Below are positions 8,007 through 17,699 of a DNA stretch of 54,792 nt, piece by piece; position 1 is the stretch's first letter; each line of letters begins with the position of its first letter. Source of the DNA: Pseudomonas taiwanensis DSM 21245 (lineage in GTDB: Bacteria > Pseudomonadota > Gammaproteobacteria > Pseudomonadales > Pseudomonadaceae); contig NZ_AUEC01000038.1 of the NCBI RefSeq assembly GCF_000425785.1, positions 1 through 54,792 on the forward strand, read 5' to 3'. The notes beneath the pieces are model-generated. The model was not told the DNA's origin and did no database searches. It worked only from the letters and a program-made list of their open reading frames with translations. A program made the position numbers and the translations under genes.

Positions 8007-8406
8007 CTGACTAAGCGCAAGAACTGCAAAAAAAATGTTGGCGAAGGGGTAGCCGACAAGATTTGTAGGGGATTTGTGAAAAAACCGTACAGGTGACGCA
8101 AGCGTTTGTAGCGTGGGAACTTTTTTGTTGAACTAACGGTGACTTTAACTGTCGGTTGACGTCTTAAGCCCAAGAGCATCCGGCTGCTGTTCCGGAGTCC
8201 AGGGTGGGTGGTTCGCCGTGGAGTTCCGAGCTTTTTAATCGCTCCCACCTTGAGCAATCCTGCCTGCGGCGCCTACTATTTGTGAGTGCCCAGCCGACCG
8301 AACGATTGCAATCGCCTCGAGGTCCAAGGGGCAAATGGTGGCGTAGAGGTTCCTCCGCCGGATAAACCATCATCGGTTAAGGTAAGGGCCTGCCATAAAG
8401 GCCTGT
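8007..8406. other. intergenic stretch between oprI promoter and GNAT gene, no gene seen
   Basis: About 400 bp with no credible coding frame. It is AT-rich near oprI (8020-8120) and mixed further right. I see no tRNA-like fold and no strong terminator hairpin, so a small RNA cannot be supported from sequence alone, although the length would allow one. Confidence 0.5.
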
Positions 8407-8417
8407 GAGGAGTAGTG

Positions 8418-8699
8418 ATGAGTGAAGCGCTGACTATCCACCATGACCAGGCCGGTCATCAGTTCGAGACCAATGTGGACGGTCACCGTGCCTATCTGAC
8501 GTACATGGACCTGGGCAAGCAGACGCTGGACATTTATCGCACCTTCGTGCCGAACGCCTTGCGCGGCCGCGGTATTGCCGCAGCGCTGACCGAGAAGGCC
8601 CTGGAGTACGCCGATCAGATGGGTTACACGGTGATCCCATCGTGCTCTTACGTCGAGCGCTACATGGAACGCCAGCAGCGCCATTCGAGCAAAGTCTGA
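8418..8699 (+). CDS. short GNAT-family N-acetyltransferase (YjdJ-like)
   Basis: Cytosolic protein of 93 residues. It is a minimal GCN5-related fold with the acetyl-CoA-binding motif RGRGIAAALTEKALEYA (about residues 49-65) preceded by the beta-strand DIYRTFVP. The C-terminal strand GYTVIPSCSYVERYM is typical of the small acetyltransferase group found as single-domain proteins in many bacteria. The substrate is unknown. ATG 8418 has GAGGAG at 8407-8412; a GTG just before it is less likely. Confidence 0.88.
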   Translation: MSEALTIHHDQAGHQFETNVDGHRAYLTYMDLGKQTLDIYRTFVPNALRGRGIAAALTEKALEYADQMGYTVIPSCSYVERYMERQQRHSSKV

Positions 8700-8723
8700 T
8701 ACCGGCGCTGGACGCCAGATACG

Positions 8724-8750
8724 AAAACGCCGGGCGATGCCCGGCGTTTT
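8724..8750. terminator. bidirectional terminator, GNAT gene and aroF
   Basis: Perfect 12-bp stem AAAACGCCGGGC (8724-8735) and GCCCGGCGTTTT (8739-8750) with a 3-nt loop. It gives a T-run on both strands and sits between the converging GNAT and DAHP synthase genes. Confidence 0.95.
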
Positions 8751-8763
8751 CATTGGGCGTGGC

Positions 8764-9840
8764 TTAACCGCGTTTGCGCTGCGGCAGCACATCCTTGAGT
8801 TTGGCGCGCATGCTGCGCAGGGTCTTCTCGGTGGCACTCCAGTCGATGCAGGCATCGGTGATCGAGACGCCGTACTGCAATTCGCTCAGGTCTTTCGGGA
8901 TCGACTGGCAGCCCCAGTTCAGGTGGCTCTCGACCATCAGGCCGATGATCGACTGGTTGCCTTCGAGGATCTGGTTGGCGACGTTTTCCATCACCAGAGG
9001 CTGCAGGGCCGGGTCCTTGTTGGAGTTGGCATGGCTGCAGTCGACCATGATGTTGGCCTTGATCTTGGCCTTGGCCAGGTCCTGTTCGCACAAGGCGACG
9101 CTGACCGAATCATAGTTCGGCTTGCCGTTGCCGCCGCGCAGTACCACGTGGCCGTAAGGGTTGCCCTTGGTGGTGACGATGGATACGCCACCTTCCTGGT
9201 TGATGCCGAGGAAGCGGTGAGGCTTGGAGACCGACTGCAAGGCGTTGATGGCCACGGTCAGGCCGCCATCGGTGCCATTCTTGAAGCCCACTGCCGAAGA
9301 GAGGCCCGAGGCCATTTCGCGGTGGGTCTGGGACTCAGTGGTGCGGGCGCCGATGGCCGACCAGCTGATCAGATCCTGCAGGTACTGCGGGGAAATCGGG
9401 TCGAGCGCCTCGGTGGCGGTCGGCAGGCCCATTTCGGCCAGGTCCAGCAGCAACTGACGACCAATGTGCAGGCCATCCTGGATCTTGAACGAGTCATCCA
9501 GGTACGGGTCGTTGATCAGGCCTTTCCAGCCGACGGTGGTGCGTGGCTTCTCGAAGTACACGCGCATGACCAGGTACAGCGTGTCGGAAACCTCTTCGGC
9601 CAGGACCTTCAGGCGCTCGGCATATTCATGAGCCGCCTTGATGTCATGGATCGAGCAGGGGCCTACCACGACGAACAGGCGGTGGTCCTTGCCGTCGAGG
9701 ATATTGCGCACCACTTCGCGGCCGGCAGTAACGGTCTGCAGGGCCTTGGCGCTGAGGGGGATTTCCTTCTTGAGCTGATCAGGGGTGATCAAGGTCTCGT
9801 TGGAGGCAACGTTTAAGTCATCGATCGGTAAATCAGCCAT
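8764..9840 (-). CDS. aroF: 3-deoxy-7-phosphoheptulonate (DAHP) synthase, class I
   Basis: First enzyme of the shikimate pathway: condenses phosphoenolpyruvate and erythrose 4-phosphate. It has 358 residues, the usual length for the AroF/G/H class. The metal and substrate residues expected are present: Cys in VVGPCSIHD, KPRTTVGWKGL, GARTTESQTHREMASG, DCSHANSNK (metal His) and Asp/Glu residues near the end. The start at 9840 follows the conserved N-terminus ADLPIDDLNV; a longer frame to 9879 adds unconserved residues. The feedback type (Tyr, Phe or Trp) cannot be told securely. The neighbours are unrelated, so it is probably monocistronic. Confidence 0.94.
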   Translation of the reverse strand: MADLPIDDLNVASNETLITPDQLKKEIPLSAKALQTVTAGREVVRNILDGKDHRLFVVVGPCSIHDIKAAHEYAERLKVLAEEVSDTLYLVMRVYFEKPRTTVGWKGLINDPYLDDSFKIQDGLHIGRQLLLDLAEMGLPTATEALDPISPQYLQDLISWSAIGARTTESQTHREMASGLSSAVGFKNGTDGGLTVAINALQSVSKPHRFLGINQEGGVSIVTTKGNPYGHVVLRGGNGKPNYDSVSVALCEQDLAKAKIKANIMVDCSHANSNKDPALQPLVMENVANQILEGNQSIIGLMVESHLNWGCQSIPKDLSELQYGVSITDACIDWSATEKTLRSMRAKLKDVLPQRKRG

Positions 9841-9925
9841 CGTGTTACTCGTCAGGTCACGGGTGCCGGCCGCCAGCAATCCCCGTGCGGCCCAGCAGCA
9901 AGAAAATTCGCAGCGGGGAGCCGAA

Positions 9926-9941
9926 CCTTAGCGCGTTAAGG
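9926..9941. promoter_or_regulatory. imperfect palindrome upstream of aroF
   Basis: CCTTA-GCGCGT-TAAGG, 14 of 16 positions symmetric, lies about 90 bp before the aroF start. It may be a regulator site or overlap the promoter. No factor can be assigned from sequence. Confidence 0.3.
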
Positions 9942-10076
9942 GGGGCGCGACAATGGGCTGAGTCCCGTCGTTGCGGGGTTTTTCCCCAAAGCCCTGGGCG
10001 CCTGATGGTGAATCAGGTGCTTCGCATCGACAAACCGGTGTAAAAATGCTCACCGTCCTTTACCTGGAGTCCCCCT

Positions 10077-11024
10077 ATGCATTCTCGCAAACCGCGTATC
10101 GGCATCATCGGCAGTGGCGCCATCGGTGGCTTTTATGGGCTGATGCTGCTGCGCGCCGGCTTCGATGTGCACTTCTTGTTGCGCAGTGAATACGACGTGG
10201 TGCGTCAGCAGGGGTTGAGGCTCGACAGTGCGGTACACGGTGAGGTGCGGATGGAGGTTCAGGCCTATGCTGACGTCGCGCACATGCCGCAGTGCGATTG
10301 GCTGCTGGTGGGAGCCAAGGCAACCAGCAATCTCGAGCTGGCACCGCTGATCATGCAGGCAGCTGCGCCGGGCGCCCGCGTGGTGTTGCTGCAGAATGGC
10401 CTTGGGGTTGAAACGCAGCTGCGCCCGGCTCTGCGCGACGACCTGCACCTGCTGGGTGGCTTGTGTTTCATCTGCGTCAACCGACAGGCACCGGGGCTGA
10501 TCCGACATCAAGCCCTGGGGGCGGTCCACCTGGGCTATCACAGCGGGCCGGCCACGGACGGCGGCGAGGCGATCGTCGAAGAGGGCGCCGGATTGTTCCG
10601 TACAGCGGGAATCGACTCCAAGGCCATGAGCAACCTTGACCAGGCGCGTTGGCAGAAGCTGGTGTGGAACGTGCCCTACAACGGCCTGTCGGTGCTGTTG
10701 CGGGCCAGCACTACGCCACTGATGGCCGACGCCGACAGCCGGGCATTGATTCAGGCGCTGATGGCGGAAGTCGTCCTGGGCGCAAAAGCGTGCGGGCATG
10801 CCTTGCCTGAAGGTTACGCTGAACAGCTGTTTCGCATGACCGAGCAGATGCCTGATTACTGGCCCAGCATGTATCACGACTTTGCCCAGCACCGCCCGCT
10901 GGAGCTGCAAGCCATCTACGCCGAACCGCTGGCCCAGGCGCATGCCGCCGGCTGCCGCCTGCCGAACATGGAAATGCTCTATAAGGCCCTGGCATTCATC
11001 GACCGCGACAGTCGCCGCACCTGA
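10077..11024 (+). CDS. 2-dehydropantoate 2-reductase family protein (PanE/ApbA)
   Basis: NADPH-dependent reductase family that makes pantoate for coenzyme A; 315 residues. The N-terminal Rossmann fold carries GIIGSGAIGGFYG (GxGxxG, residues 9-21). The C-terminal helical domain has the conserved Lys and Asn in RWQKLVWNVPYNGLSVL (about residues 193-209), which match the catalytic Lys region of PanE. Pseudomonads carry several PanE paralogs and not all supply pantoate, so the family is sure but the physiological substrate is not. GGAG precedes the ATG by about 8 bases. Confidence 0.87.
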   Translation: MHSRKPRIGIIGSGAIGGFYGLMLLRAGFDVHFLLRSEYDVVRQQGLRLDSAVHGEVRMEVQAYADVAHMPQCDWLLVGAKATSNLELAPLIMQAAAPGARVVLLQNGLGVETQLRPALRDDLHLLGGLCFICVNRQAPGLIRHQALGAVHLGYHSGPATDGGEAIVEEGAGLFRTAGIDSKAMSNLDQARWQKLVWNVPYNGLSVLLRASTTPLMADADSRALIQALMAEVVLGAKACGHALPEGYAEQLFRMTEQMPDYWPSMYHDFAQHRPLELQAIYAEPLAQAHAAGCRLPNMEMLYKALAFIDRDSRRT

Positions 11025-11128
11025 GCCTGCCCAGGCGTGCAGCCCCGGTGCGCCGGGCGGCGAAGCGAGGCTGCCCGGCGCTGCTAAGCTGTAGCTTGCT
11101 CTGCCTTAGCGGCAGTCGAGGAGGTCGA

Positions 11129-11626
11129 ATGATTCGTTCCATGTTGTATGCCACCGACCTCGGTGTTTACGCGCCATTCGTCATGCAGCATGCCCTGGCC
11201 CTGGCGCGAACTTTCAACGCGGAGCTGTACGTGATCCATGCAGTGGAGCCGATGGGGCAGTTCGCCGAGTCGCTTCTGCAAAGCTACCTCGACGAGCAGA
11301 CCCTGGATGAGCTGCACAGCGAGGGCGTCAATACGGTCATGGCCAACATCGAGCAGCGGGTGCTGGAGAATTTTCGCGAGGAACTGGGGGAGGCGGCGGA
11401 CCTGGCGGTGATCAAAAACGTCAGGGTGCGCCAAGGTGATCCGGCCCAAGTGATACTCGACCAGGCGCAGCGCCTGGCGGTCGACCTGCTGATTTTCGGT
11501 AGCCACAGCCAGGGGGCAGGTGTCGATGTGCCCCTCGGGCGCACGGCGGTTCGCTTGCTGCAGTTGTCGCCGGTGCCGGTGTACATGGTGCCGCTGGCTC
11601 AGCATTTGGGGCGTAGGAAATCGTGA
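11129..11626 (+). CDS. universal stress protein (UspA family)
   Basis: Single-domain UspA protein of 165 residues, cytosolic. The start at 11129 has GAGGAGG at 11118-11124. The N-terminus MIRSMLYATDLG and the C-terminal LLIFGSHSQGAGVDVPLGRT followed by PVPVYMVP are typical of the family, and the GSHSQG/GRT part resembles the nucleotide-binding loop. It lies about 100 bp after the PanE-like gene on the same strand and about 130 bp before cysB. Confidence 0.9.
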   Translation: MIRSMLYATDLGVYAPFVMQHALALARTFNAELYVIHAVEPMGQFAESLLQSYLDEQTLDELHSEGVNTVMANIEQRVLENFREELGEAADLAVIKNVRVRQGDPAQVILDQAQRLAVDLLIFGSHSQGAGVDVPLGRTAVRLLQLSPVPVYMVPLAQHLGRRKS

Positions 11627-11668
11627 CCGTGACGGTAGGAATCTTTCCTGAGGCGTGTAACAAAATAG

Positions 11669-11688
11669 TTCTAGATTTATTTCGAGAA
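11669..11688. promoter_or_regulatory. imperfect inverted repeat upstream of cysB
   Basis: TTCTAGA (11669-11675) and TCGAGAA (11682-11688) form an interrupted palindrome in an unusually AT-rich stretch (11655-11710) before cysB. CysB is known to repress its own gene in enterobacteria, so this is a candidate autoregulatory site. A TAATAT/TATATC region at 11692-11707 could be the -10. Confidence 0.35.
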
Positions 11689-11755
11689 CCACTAATATAG
11701 TTATATCTCGTCGCTGCCTGCTGCCGGTGACTTACCGCTGATCCGAGGGAAACCT

Positions 11756-12730
11756 ATGAAGCTTCAACAACTGCGCTACATCTGGGAAGTGGCGCACCAT
11801 GACCTCAACGTCTCTGCGACGGCACAGAGTCTGTATACCTCCCAGCCCGGGATCAGCAAGCAGATCCGCCTGCTCGAGGATGAGCTGGGTGTCGAAGTCT
11901 TCGCCCGCAGCGGCAAGCACCTGACCCGCGTTACGCCCGCAGGTGAGCGCATCATCAACACTGCAGGCGAAATCCTGCGCAAGGTTGAGAGCATCAAGCA
12001 GATCGCCCAGGAATTCTCCAACGAGAAGAAGGGTACGCTGTCCATCGCTACCACTCACACTCAGGCACGCTATGCGCTGCCGCCAGTGATCAGCAGCTTC
12101 ATCAAGCAGTATCCGGAAGTTTCCCTGCACATGCACCAGGGCTCGCCCATGCAGATTGCCGAGATGGCCGCCGACGGCACCGTCGACTTCGCCATCGCCA
12201 CCGAAGCCCTGGAGCTGTTCGGCGACCTGATCATGATGCCGTGCTACAAGTGGAACCGTTGCGTGGTGGTGCCGCAGGGCCACCCGCTGGCCAAGTTACC
12301 GAAGCTGACCCTGGAAGCCGTTGCCGAGTATCCGATCGTCACCTACGTATTTGGTTTCACCGGCCGCTCCAAGCTGGACGAAGCGTTCAATCACCGTGGC
12401 TTGACGCCGAAGGTGGTGTTCACCGCCGCTGATGCCGACGTGATCAAGACCTATGTACGATTGGGGCTGGGCGTGGGTATCGTGGCCAAGATGGCTGTGG
12501 ACAGCAAGCTCGACAGTGACCTGGTGGCTCTGGATGCCAGCGAGTTGTTCGAGGCCAGCATCACCAAGATTGGCTTCCGTCGTGGCACCTTCCTGCGTGG
12601 CTTCATGTGCGACTTTATCGAAAAGTTCGCCCCACACCTGACCCGCGAGGTAATGGCCAAGGCCATTCAATGCCATAACAAGCAGGAACTCGAAGAGCTG
12701 TTCGACGGCGTCGAGCTGCCCGTGCACTGA
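11756..12730 (+). CDS. cysB: LysR-type regulator CysB
   Basis: Master activator of sulfate assimilation, responding to N-acetylserine; 324 residues, the CysB/Cbl length. The N-terminal winged helix MKLQQLRYIWEVAHHDLNVSATAQSLYTSQPGISKQIRLLE is characteristic of the CysB subgroup (Q-P-G-I-S-K-Q recognition helix). The effector domain carries TTHTQARYALPPVI and the inducer-binding TYVFGFTGRSKLD. The target cysH lies convergent immediately downstream, and the two share a terminator. Confidence 0.96.
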   Translation: MKLQQLRYIWEVAHHDLNVSATAQSLYTSQPGISKQIRLLEDELGVEVFARSGKHLTRVTPAGERIINTAGEILRKVESIKQIAQEFSNEKKGTLSIATTHTQARYALPPVISSFIKQYPEVSLHMHQGSPMQIAEMAADGTVDFAIATEALELFGDLIMMPCYKWNRCVVVPQGHPLAKLPKLTLEAVAEYPIVTYVFGFTGRSKLDEAFNHRGLTPKVVFTAADADVIKTYVRLGLGVGIVAKMAVDSKLDSDLVALDASELFEASITKIGFRRGTFLRGFMCDFIEKFAPHLTREVMAKAIQCHNKQELEELFDGVELPVH

Positions 12731-12745
12731 TAGCGACAGGCAATG

Positions 12746-12771
12746 AAAAACCGGCTCAAGGGCCGGTTTTT
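12746..12771. terminator. bidirectional terminator, cysB and cysH
   Basis: AAAAACCGGC (12746-12755) pairs with GCCGGTTTTT (12762-12771) around a 6-nt loop. It gives T-runs in both directions between the converging genes. Confidence 0.94.
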
Positions 12772-12784
12772 CTTTGCCTGTGGT

Positions 12785-13519
12785 TCAGGCCTTGCTGATC
12801 AGGTTGCCAGCGTGCAGCCCGCATTCCTTCTGGGTCGACTCTTCCCACCACCAGCGACCTTCGCGTTCGTGCTGGTTCGGCAGCACTGGACGGGTGCAGG
12901 GTTCGCAACCGATGCTGATGAAGCCGCGCTCATGCAGGCTGTTGTAGGGCAGCTCCAGCATGCGGATGTAGCCCCAGACTTCCTCGCTGGTCATCTGTGC
13001 CAGCGGGTTGAACTTGTACAAGGTGCGCTCGGGGGTGGAGAACGCCGTGTCGATTTCCACTACCGCCACCTGGCTGCGGGTGCCGGGGCTCTGGTCGCGA
13101 CGCTGGCCGGTGGCCCAGGCGCTCACTGTGGTCAGCTTGCGTCGCAGCGGTTCGATCTTGCGGATGCCGCAGCACTCGCCATGGCCGTCCTTGTAGAAGC
13201 TGAACAGACCTTTTTCCTTGACGAACGGATCCAGTTTGGCGCGGTCTGGGCTGAGAATCTCGATCGGCAGGTTGTACTGTTCACGTACCTGGTCGATGAA
13301 GCGATAGGTTTCCGGGTGCAAGCGGCCGGTGTCGAGGCTGAACACCTTGACCTGCTTGTTCAGCTTCCAGGCCATGTCGACCAGGACCACGTCCTCGGCG
13401 CCGCTGAAGGAGATCCACAAGTCGTCGCCAAAGTGTTCGAAGGCAAGCTTAAGGATGTCCTGGGGGGACTTGTTGGCATAGGTCGCGGCCAGGGCGGCGA
13501 CGTCGAAGGGTTGGCTCAT
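12785..13519 (-). CDS. cysH: adenylylsulfate (APS) reductase, CysH
   Basis: Thioredoxin-dependent reductase of 244 residues that turns activated sulfate into sulfite. The PP-loop-like WISFSGAEDVVLVDM binds the nucleotide. The paired Cys motifs ECCGIRKIEPL and GCEPCTRPV are the 4Fe-4S ligands that mark the APS-using class rather than enterobacterial PAPS reductase, and the C-terminal ECGLH holds the catalytic Cys. The ATG at 13519 opens the conserved protein; the frame extends further upstream without resemblance. It converges with cysB, its expected activator. Confidence 0.95.
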   Translation of the reverse strand: MSQPFDVAALAATYANKSPQDILKLAFEHFGDDLWISFSGAEDVVLVDMAWKLNKQVKVFSLDTGRLHPETYRFIDQVREQYNLPIEILSPDRAKLDPFVKEKGLFSFYKDGHGECCGIRKIEPLRRKLTTVSAWATGQRRDQSPGTRSQVAVVEIDTAFSTPERTLYKFNPLAQMTSEEVWGYIRMLELPYNSLHERGFISIGCEPCTRPVLPNQHEREGRWWWEESTQKECGLHAGNLISKA

Positions 13520-13650
13520 CAGGCGGTTTCCATCTTGGCTGTGGCGCTGTGCGCTCGTAGTGATGTGATGGTAACAAAAAACGGCGGGGCAGACGTCCTG
13601 CGTGACAGCCGTCCTGGTCACGTCGCTGATGGGCGAAAGCGCACGCACAA

Positions 13651-14994
<1,344 letters not shown>

Positions 14995-15094
14995 CAGGAT
15001 GGACGGCGATGACAAAGCGAGGAGGGCGATTGTAGACCTGAGTGGGGTATGCGCCTAGCGTTGGTGCGGCATTTGTGTGGCGTGTCGCGGCCGC

Positions 15095-15166
15095 ATCGCC
15101 GGCAAGCCGGTTCCGACAGGCACCGCGACGATCGCGGAGCGCTGTGGGAGCCTGCTTGCCGGCGAT
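15095..15166. repeat. REP doublet (inverted pair)
   Basis: ATCGCCGGCAAGC (15095-15107) and its exact complement GCTTGCCGGCGAT (15154-15166) face each other across 46 bp, with the usual GGTTCC and GGGAGC shoulders of Pseudomonas REP sequences. It lies between pabB and the end of the ATP-grasp gene. Confidence 0.85.
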
Positions 15167-15178
15167 TGGCTGGTGCCG

Positions 15179-16159
15179 TCAACGCTGATGAACGTGCCCG
15201 AACAGCCCTTGGGCAACGCGCACGCGCTGCTCGGCATCTTCGGTTTCGCCATTCTTGGCCAGCGCTTCCAGGTGCGCCTCGATGGCGTGGGTGCGCTGGG
15301 TCAGGCCGCAGTCGTTGGCGATCTGGATGTTCAGGCCAGGGCGGGCGTTGAGTTCGAGAATCAACGGCCCCTTGTCCTGGTCCAGCACCATGTCTACGCC
15401 GATGTAGCCCAGGCCGCACAGTTCATAGCAACTGGCGGCCAGCTTCATGAAACCGTCCCAGTTCGGCAACTGCACGCCGTCTACCGCGTTGGTGGTATCG
15501 GGGTGCTTGCTGATGATCCGGTTCAGCCAGGTGCCGCGCAGGGTCATGCCGGTGGCCAGGTCCACGCCTACACCGATGGCGCCCTGGTGCAGGTTGGCCT
15601 TGCCGCCGGACTGGCGGGTCGGCAAGCGCAGCATGGCCATCACCGGGTAGCCCATCAACACGATGATGCGAATGTCCGGCACGCCTTCGTAGCTGATGCT
15701 TTTGAAGATCTGGTCCGGGGTCACCCGGTACTCGATCAGCGCGCGGTCGCGGTGGCCACCTAGCGAGTACAGGCCGGTCAGGATGCTGGAAATCTGGTGT
15801 TCGATTTCCTCATGGCTGATGATCTTGCCCGAGACCGTGCGGTAGTTGTCCTCGAAACGGTCGGCAATCACCAGGATGCCGTCACCGCCGGCGCCTTGCG
15901 CCGGCTTGATGACGAAATCGTTGCGCTCGCCGATGATCTGGTCGAGCTTCTCGATTTCTTTTTCGGTTTCGATGATGCCGTACATTTCCGGCACATGGAT
16001 GCCGGCGGCCAAGGCACGTTCCTTGGTGATGATCTTGTCGTCGACGATCGGGTACAGGTGGCGCTTGTTGTACTTCAACACGTAGTCCGCGTTGCGCCGG
16101 TTGATACCCATGATGCCCCGGGCCTCCAGGGCTTTCCAGGTCTTGATCAGGCCGAGCAT
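15179..16159 (-). CDS. ATP-grasp peptide ligase-like protein (RimK-related)
   Basis: Cytosolic ATP-grasp protein of 326 residues, in the family often named alpha-L-glutamate ligase-like. ATP-binding elements are DFVIKPAQGAGGDGILVI (about residues 86-103) and ALIEYRVTPDQIF; the Mg-binding end is LILELNARPGLNIQIAN (about 270-286, Glu-x-Asn). ATP-grasp enzymes form amide bonds through acyl-phosphate intermediates, but the substrate here is unknown. Its ATG shares a base with the stop of the upstream 7TM gene (TGATG), which implies coupled translation. With that gene and the retropepsin-like gene it forms a conserved triad, so it probably acts on or with membrane or periplasmic partners. Confidence 0.88.
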   Translation of the reverse strand: MLGLIKTWKALEARGIMGINRRNADYVLKYNKRHLYPIVDDKIITKERALAAGIHVPEMYGIIETEKEIEKLDQIIGERNDFVIKPAQGAGGDGILVIADRFEDNYRTVSGKIISHEEIEHQISSILTGLYSLGGHRDRALIEYRVTPDQIFKSISYEGVPDIRIIVLMGYPVMAMLRLPTRQSGGKANLHQGAIGVGVDLATGMTLRGTWLNRIISKHPDTTNAVDGVQLPNWDGFMKLAASCYELCGLGYIGVDMVLDQDKGPLILELNARPGLNIQIANDCGLTQRTHAIEAHLEALAKNGETEDAEQRVRVAQGLFGHVHQR

Positions 16160-17694
16160 CAGGCGTCAGCCTTCTTCAGGAAAGCCTTGAAGCGCACGAG
16201 CTCGGTCAGGCGGTAGCCGCGGTAGCGACCCATCGCCAGCATGAAGCCCACCAGGATCAGCAGTACCGCCGGGAAGGTGAAGACGAAGTACACCAACTCA
16301 GGCACGGTCATCAGCAGGTGCGCGAGCGAGGCCGCGAACAGAGTGCCGATGGCGACTTTCATGGCATGGCCGCCGCCACGCTCTTCCCAAGTGATCGACA
16401 GGCGCTCGATGGTCATGGTCAGGATCACCATCGGGAACAGGGCGACCGACAGGCCGCGTTCCAGGCCCAGCTTGTGGCTGAACAGGCTGATGGCGGCAAT
16501 CAGCACCACCACGAAGGTCAGTACCACCGACAGGCGCGGCAGCATCTGCAGCTTGAGGTGTTCGAGGTACGAGCGCAGCGACAGGCCCAGGGCGGTAATC
16601 ACCGTGAACAGGATGATACCGAAGCCCAGCTGGGTCTCCCGGAAGGCCAGGGCGATCAGCACTGGGGTGAAGGTGCCCAGGGTCTGGATGCCGATCAGGT
16701 TGCGCAGCACCAGGATCACCAGCACGCCGATCGGAATCATCACCATGATCATGAAGGTCTGCTGGGTCTGCAGCGGCAGGCCGTAGAGCGAGTATTCGAG
16801 AAAGTCGGCGTCGGTGTTCTCGTCGGTCAGCTTGGCCAGGCGGATGGCGTTCATCTCGCTGTTGTTCATGCTGAAGGTGACGTTGGCTTTCTTGCCGCCA
16901 TCGACGGTGATCAGGTTGTCATCGCCGGTCCACCACAGCAGACGGTCGCTGGGCAGGCCCTGCTCACCGGTGTCCGGATTGAAGTACAGCCAGTCGGTGC
17001 CGTTGAAGCTGCGCAGCCACAACTCAGGAGTTTGCGGGGTATCGGCGACCAGGCGGATGGTGTGGACCTTTTCGATCGGCACGTGGGCGATCGACAGCAG
17101 CAGGTCGATGACCTGGGCTTTCTTCATCGCCGAGGTGTCGCCGGCAAGCAGCAACTTGACGTTGTCGTCGTTGAGGTTGTTGACCCGTTTGATGGTCTCG
17201 CTGACGAAGGTCTCGACGTCGGCCGAGTGCTGGCGGATCGGCGCCATCAGGGCTTCGGCGGCGATCTTCTCGGGGCCCTCGACGGCCAGGCTGTCACGGA
17301 AGGTAGGGCCTTTTACCGTGGTCTTCTCTTTGCTATAGCGCTTGGTCAGCACCAGGCGGTAGTAGAGCGTCTGGTTGCCACTGGCGCGGCGGGCCGACCA
17401 GGTGACCTTGCGGTTGCCATCGGCCCGGTTGACGCTCACCCCATAGTTGTTGGAAATGAAGCTTTCATTGAGGCTGACGTAGTCGCGGTTCAGCGGCGGC
17501 ACGAACATCTGGACCTTGACCGGGTCCTTGGCGCTGGCCACGAACTCGACCTTGGCGTCGATGTTCCAGAGGTCATCGGTTTCGTCCTCGGTCACCGGTA
17601 TGCCGAGGAAGAAGATCTGATAAGCCGTGACCGCCACGCCCAGCAGCACCAGCACGGTGATCAGGACTTTCAAATGGAGGGTAAGAGAGCGCAT
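16159..17694 (-). CDS. inactive transglutaminase fused to a 7TM domain
   Basis: Membrane protein of 511 residues. One N-terminal segment (about 7-28) leads to a periplasmic region of nearly 290 residues that includes a transglutaminase-like fold (about 150-270). Seven membrane helices fill residues about 317-498. I see no Cys-His-Asp triad in the soluble part, in line with the family name inactive transglutaminase. It sits between the retropepsin-like gene (5 bp upstream) and the ATP-grasp gene (1-base overlap). The layout suggests a receptor or scaffold that binds a peptide outside and passes a signal to the cytosolic ligase; that is inference. Confidence 0.88.
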   Translation of the reverse strand: MRSLTLHLKVLITVLVLLGVAVTAYQIFFLGIPVTEDETDDLWNIDAKVEFVASAKDPVKVQMFVPPLNRDYVSLNESFISNNYGVSVNRADGNRKVTWSARRASGNQTLYYRLVLTKRYSKEKTTVKGPTFRDSLAVEGPEKIAAEALMAPIRQHSADVETFVSETIKRVNNLNDDNVKLLLAGDTSAMKKAQVIDLLLSIAHVPIEKVHTIRLVADTPQTPELWLRSFNGTDWLYFNPDTGEQGLPSDRLLWWTGDDNLITVDGGKKANVTFSMNNSEMNAIRLAKLTDENTDADFLEYSLYGLPLQTQQTFMIMVMIPIGVLVILVLRNLIGIQTLGTFTPVLIALAFRETQLGFGIILFTVITALGLSLRSYLEHLKLQMLPRLSVVLTFVVVLIAAISLFSHKLGLERGLSVALFPMVILTMTIERLSITWEERGGGHAMKVAIGTLFAASLAHLLMTVPELVYFVFTFPAVLLILVGFMLAMGRYRGYRLTELVRFKAFLKKADA

Positions 17695-17699
17695 CGGGA

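Noticed and set aside
8100..8400. Possible small RNA between oprI and the GNAT gene
   Set aside because: No terminator, conserved fold or promoter could be seen; length alone is not evidence.
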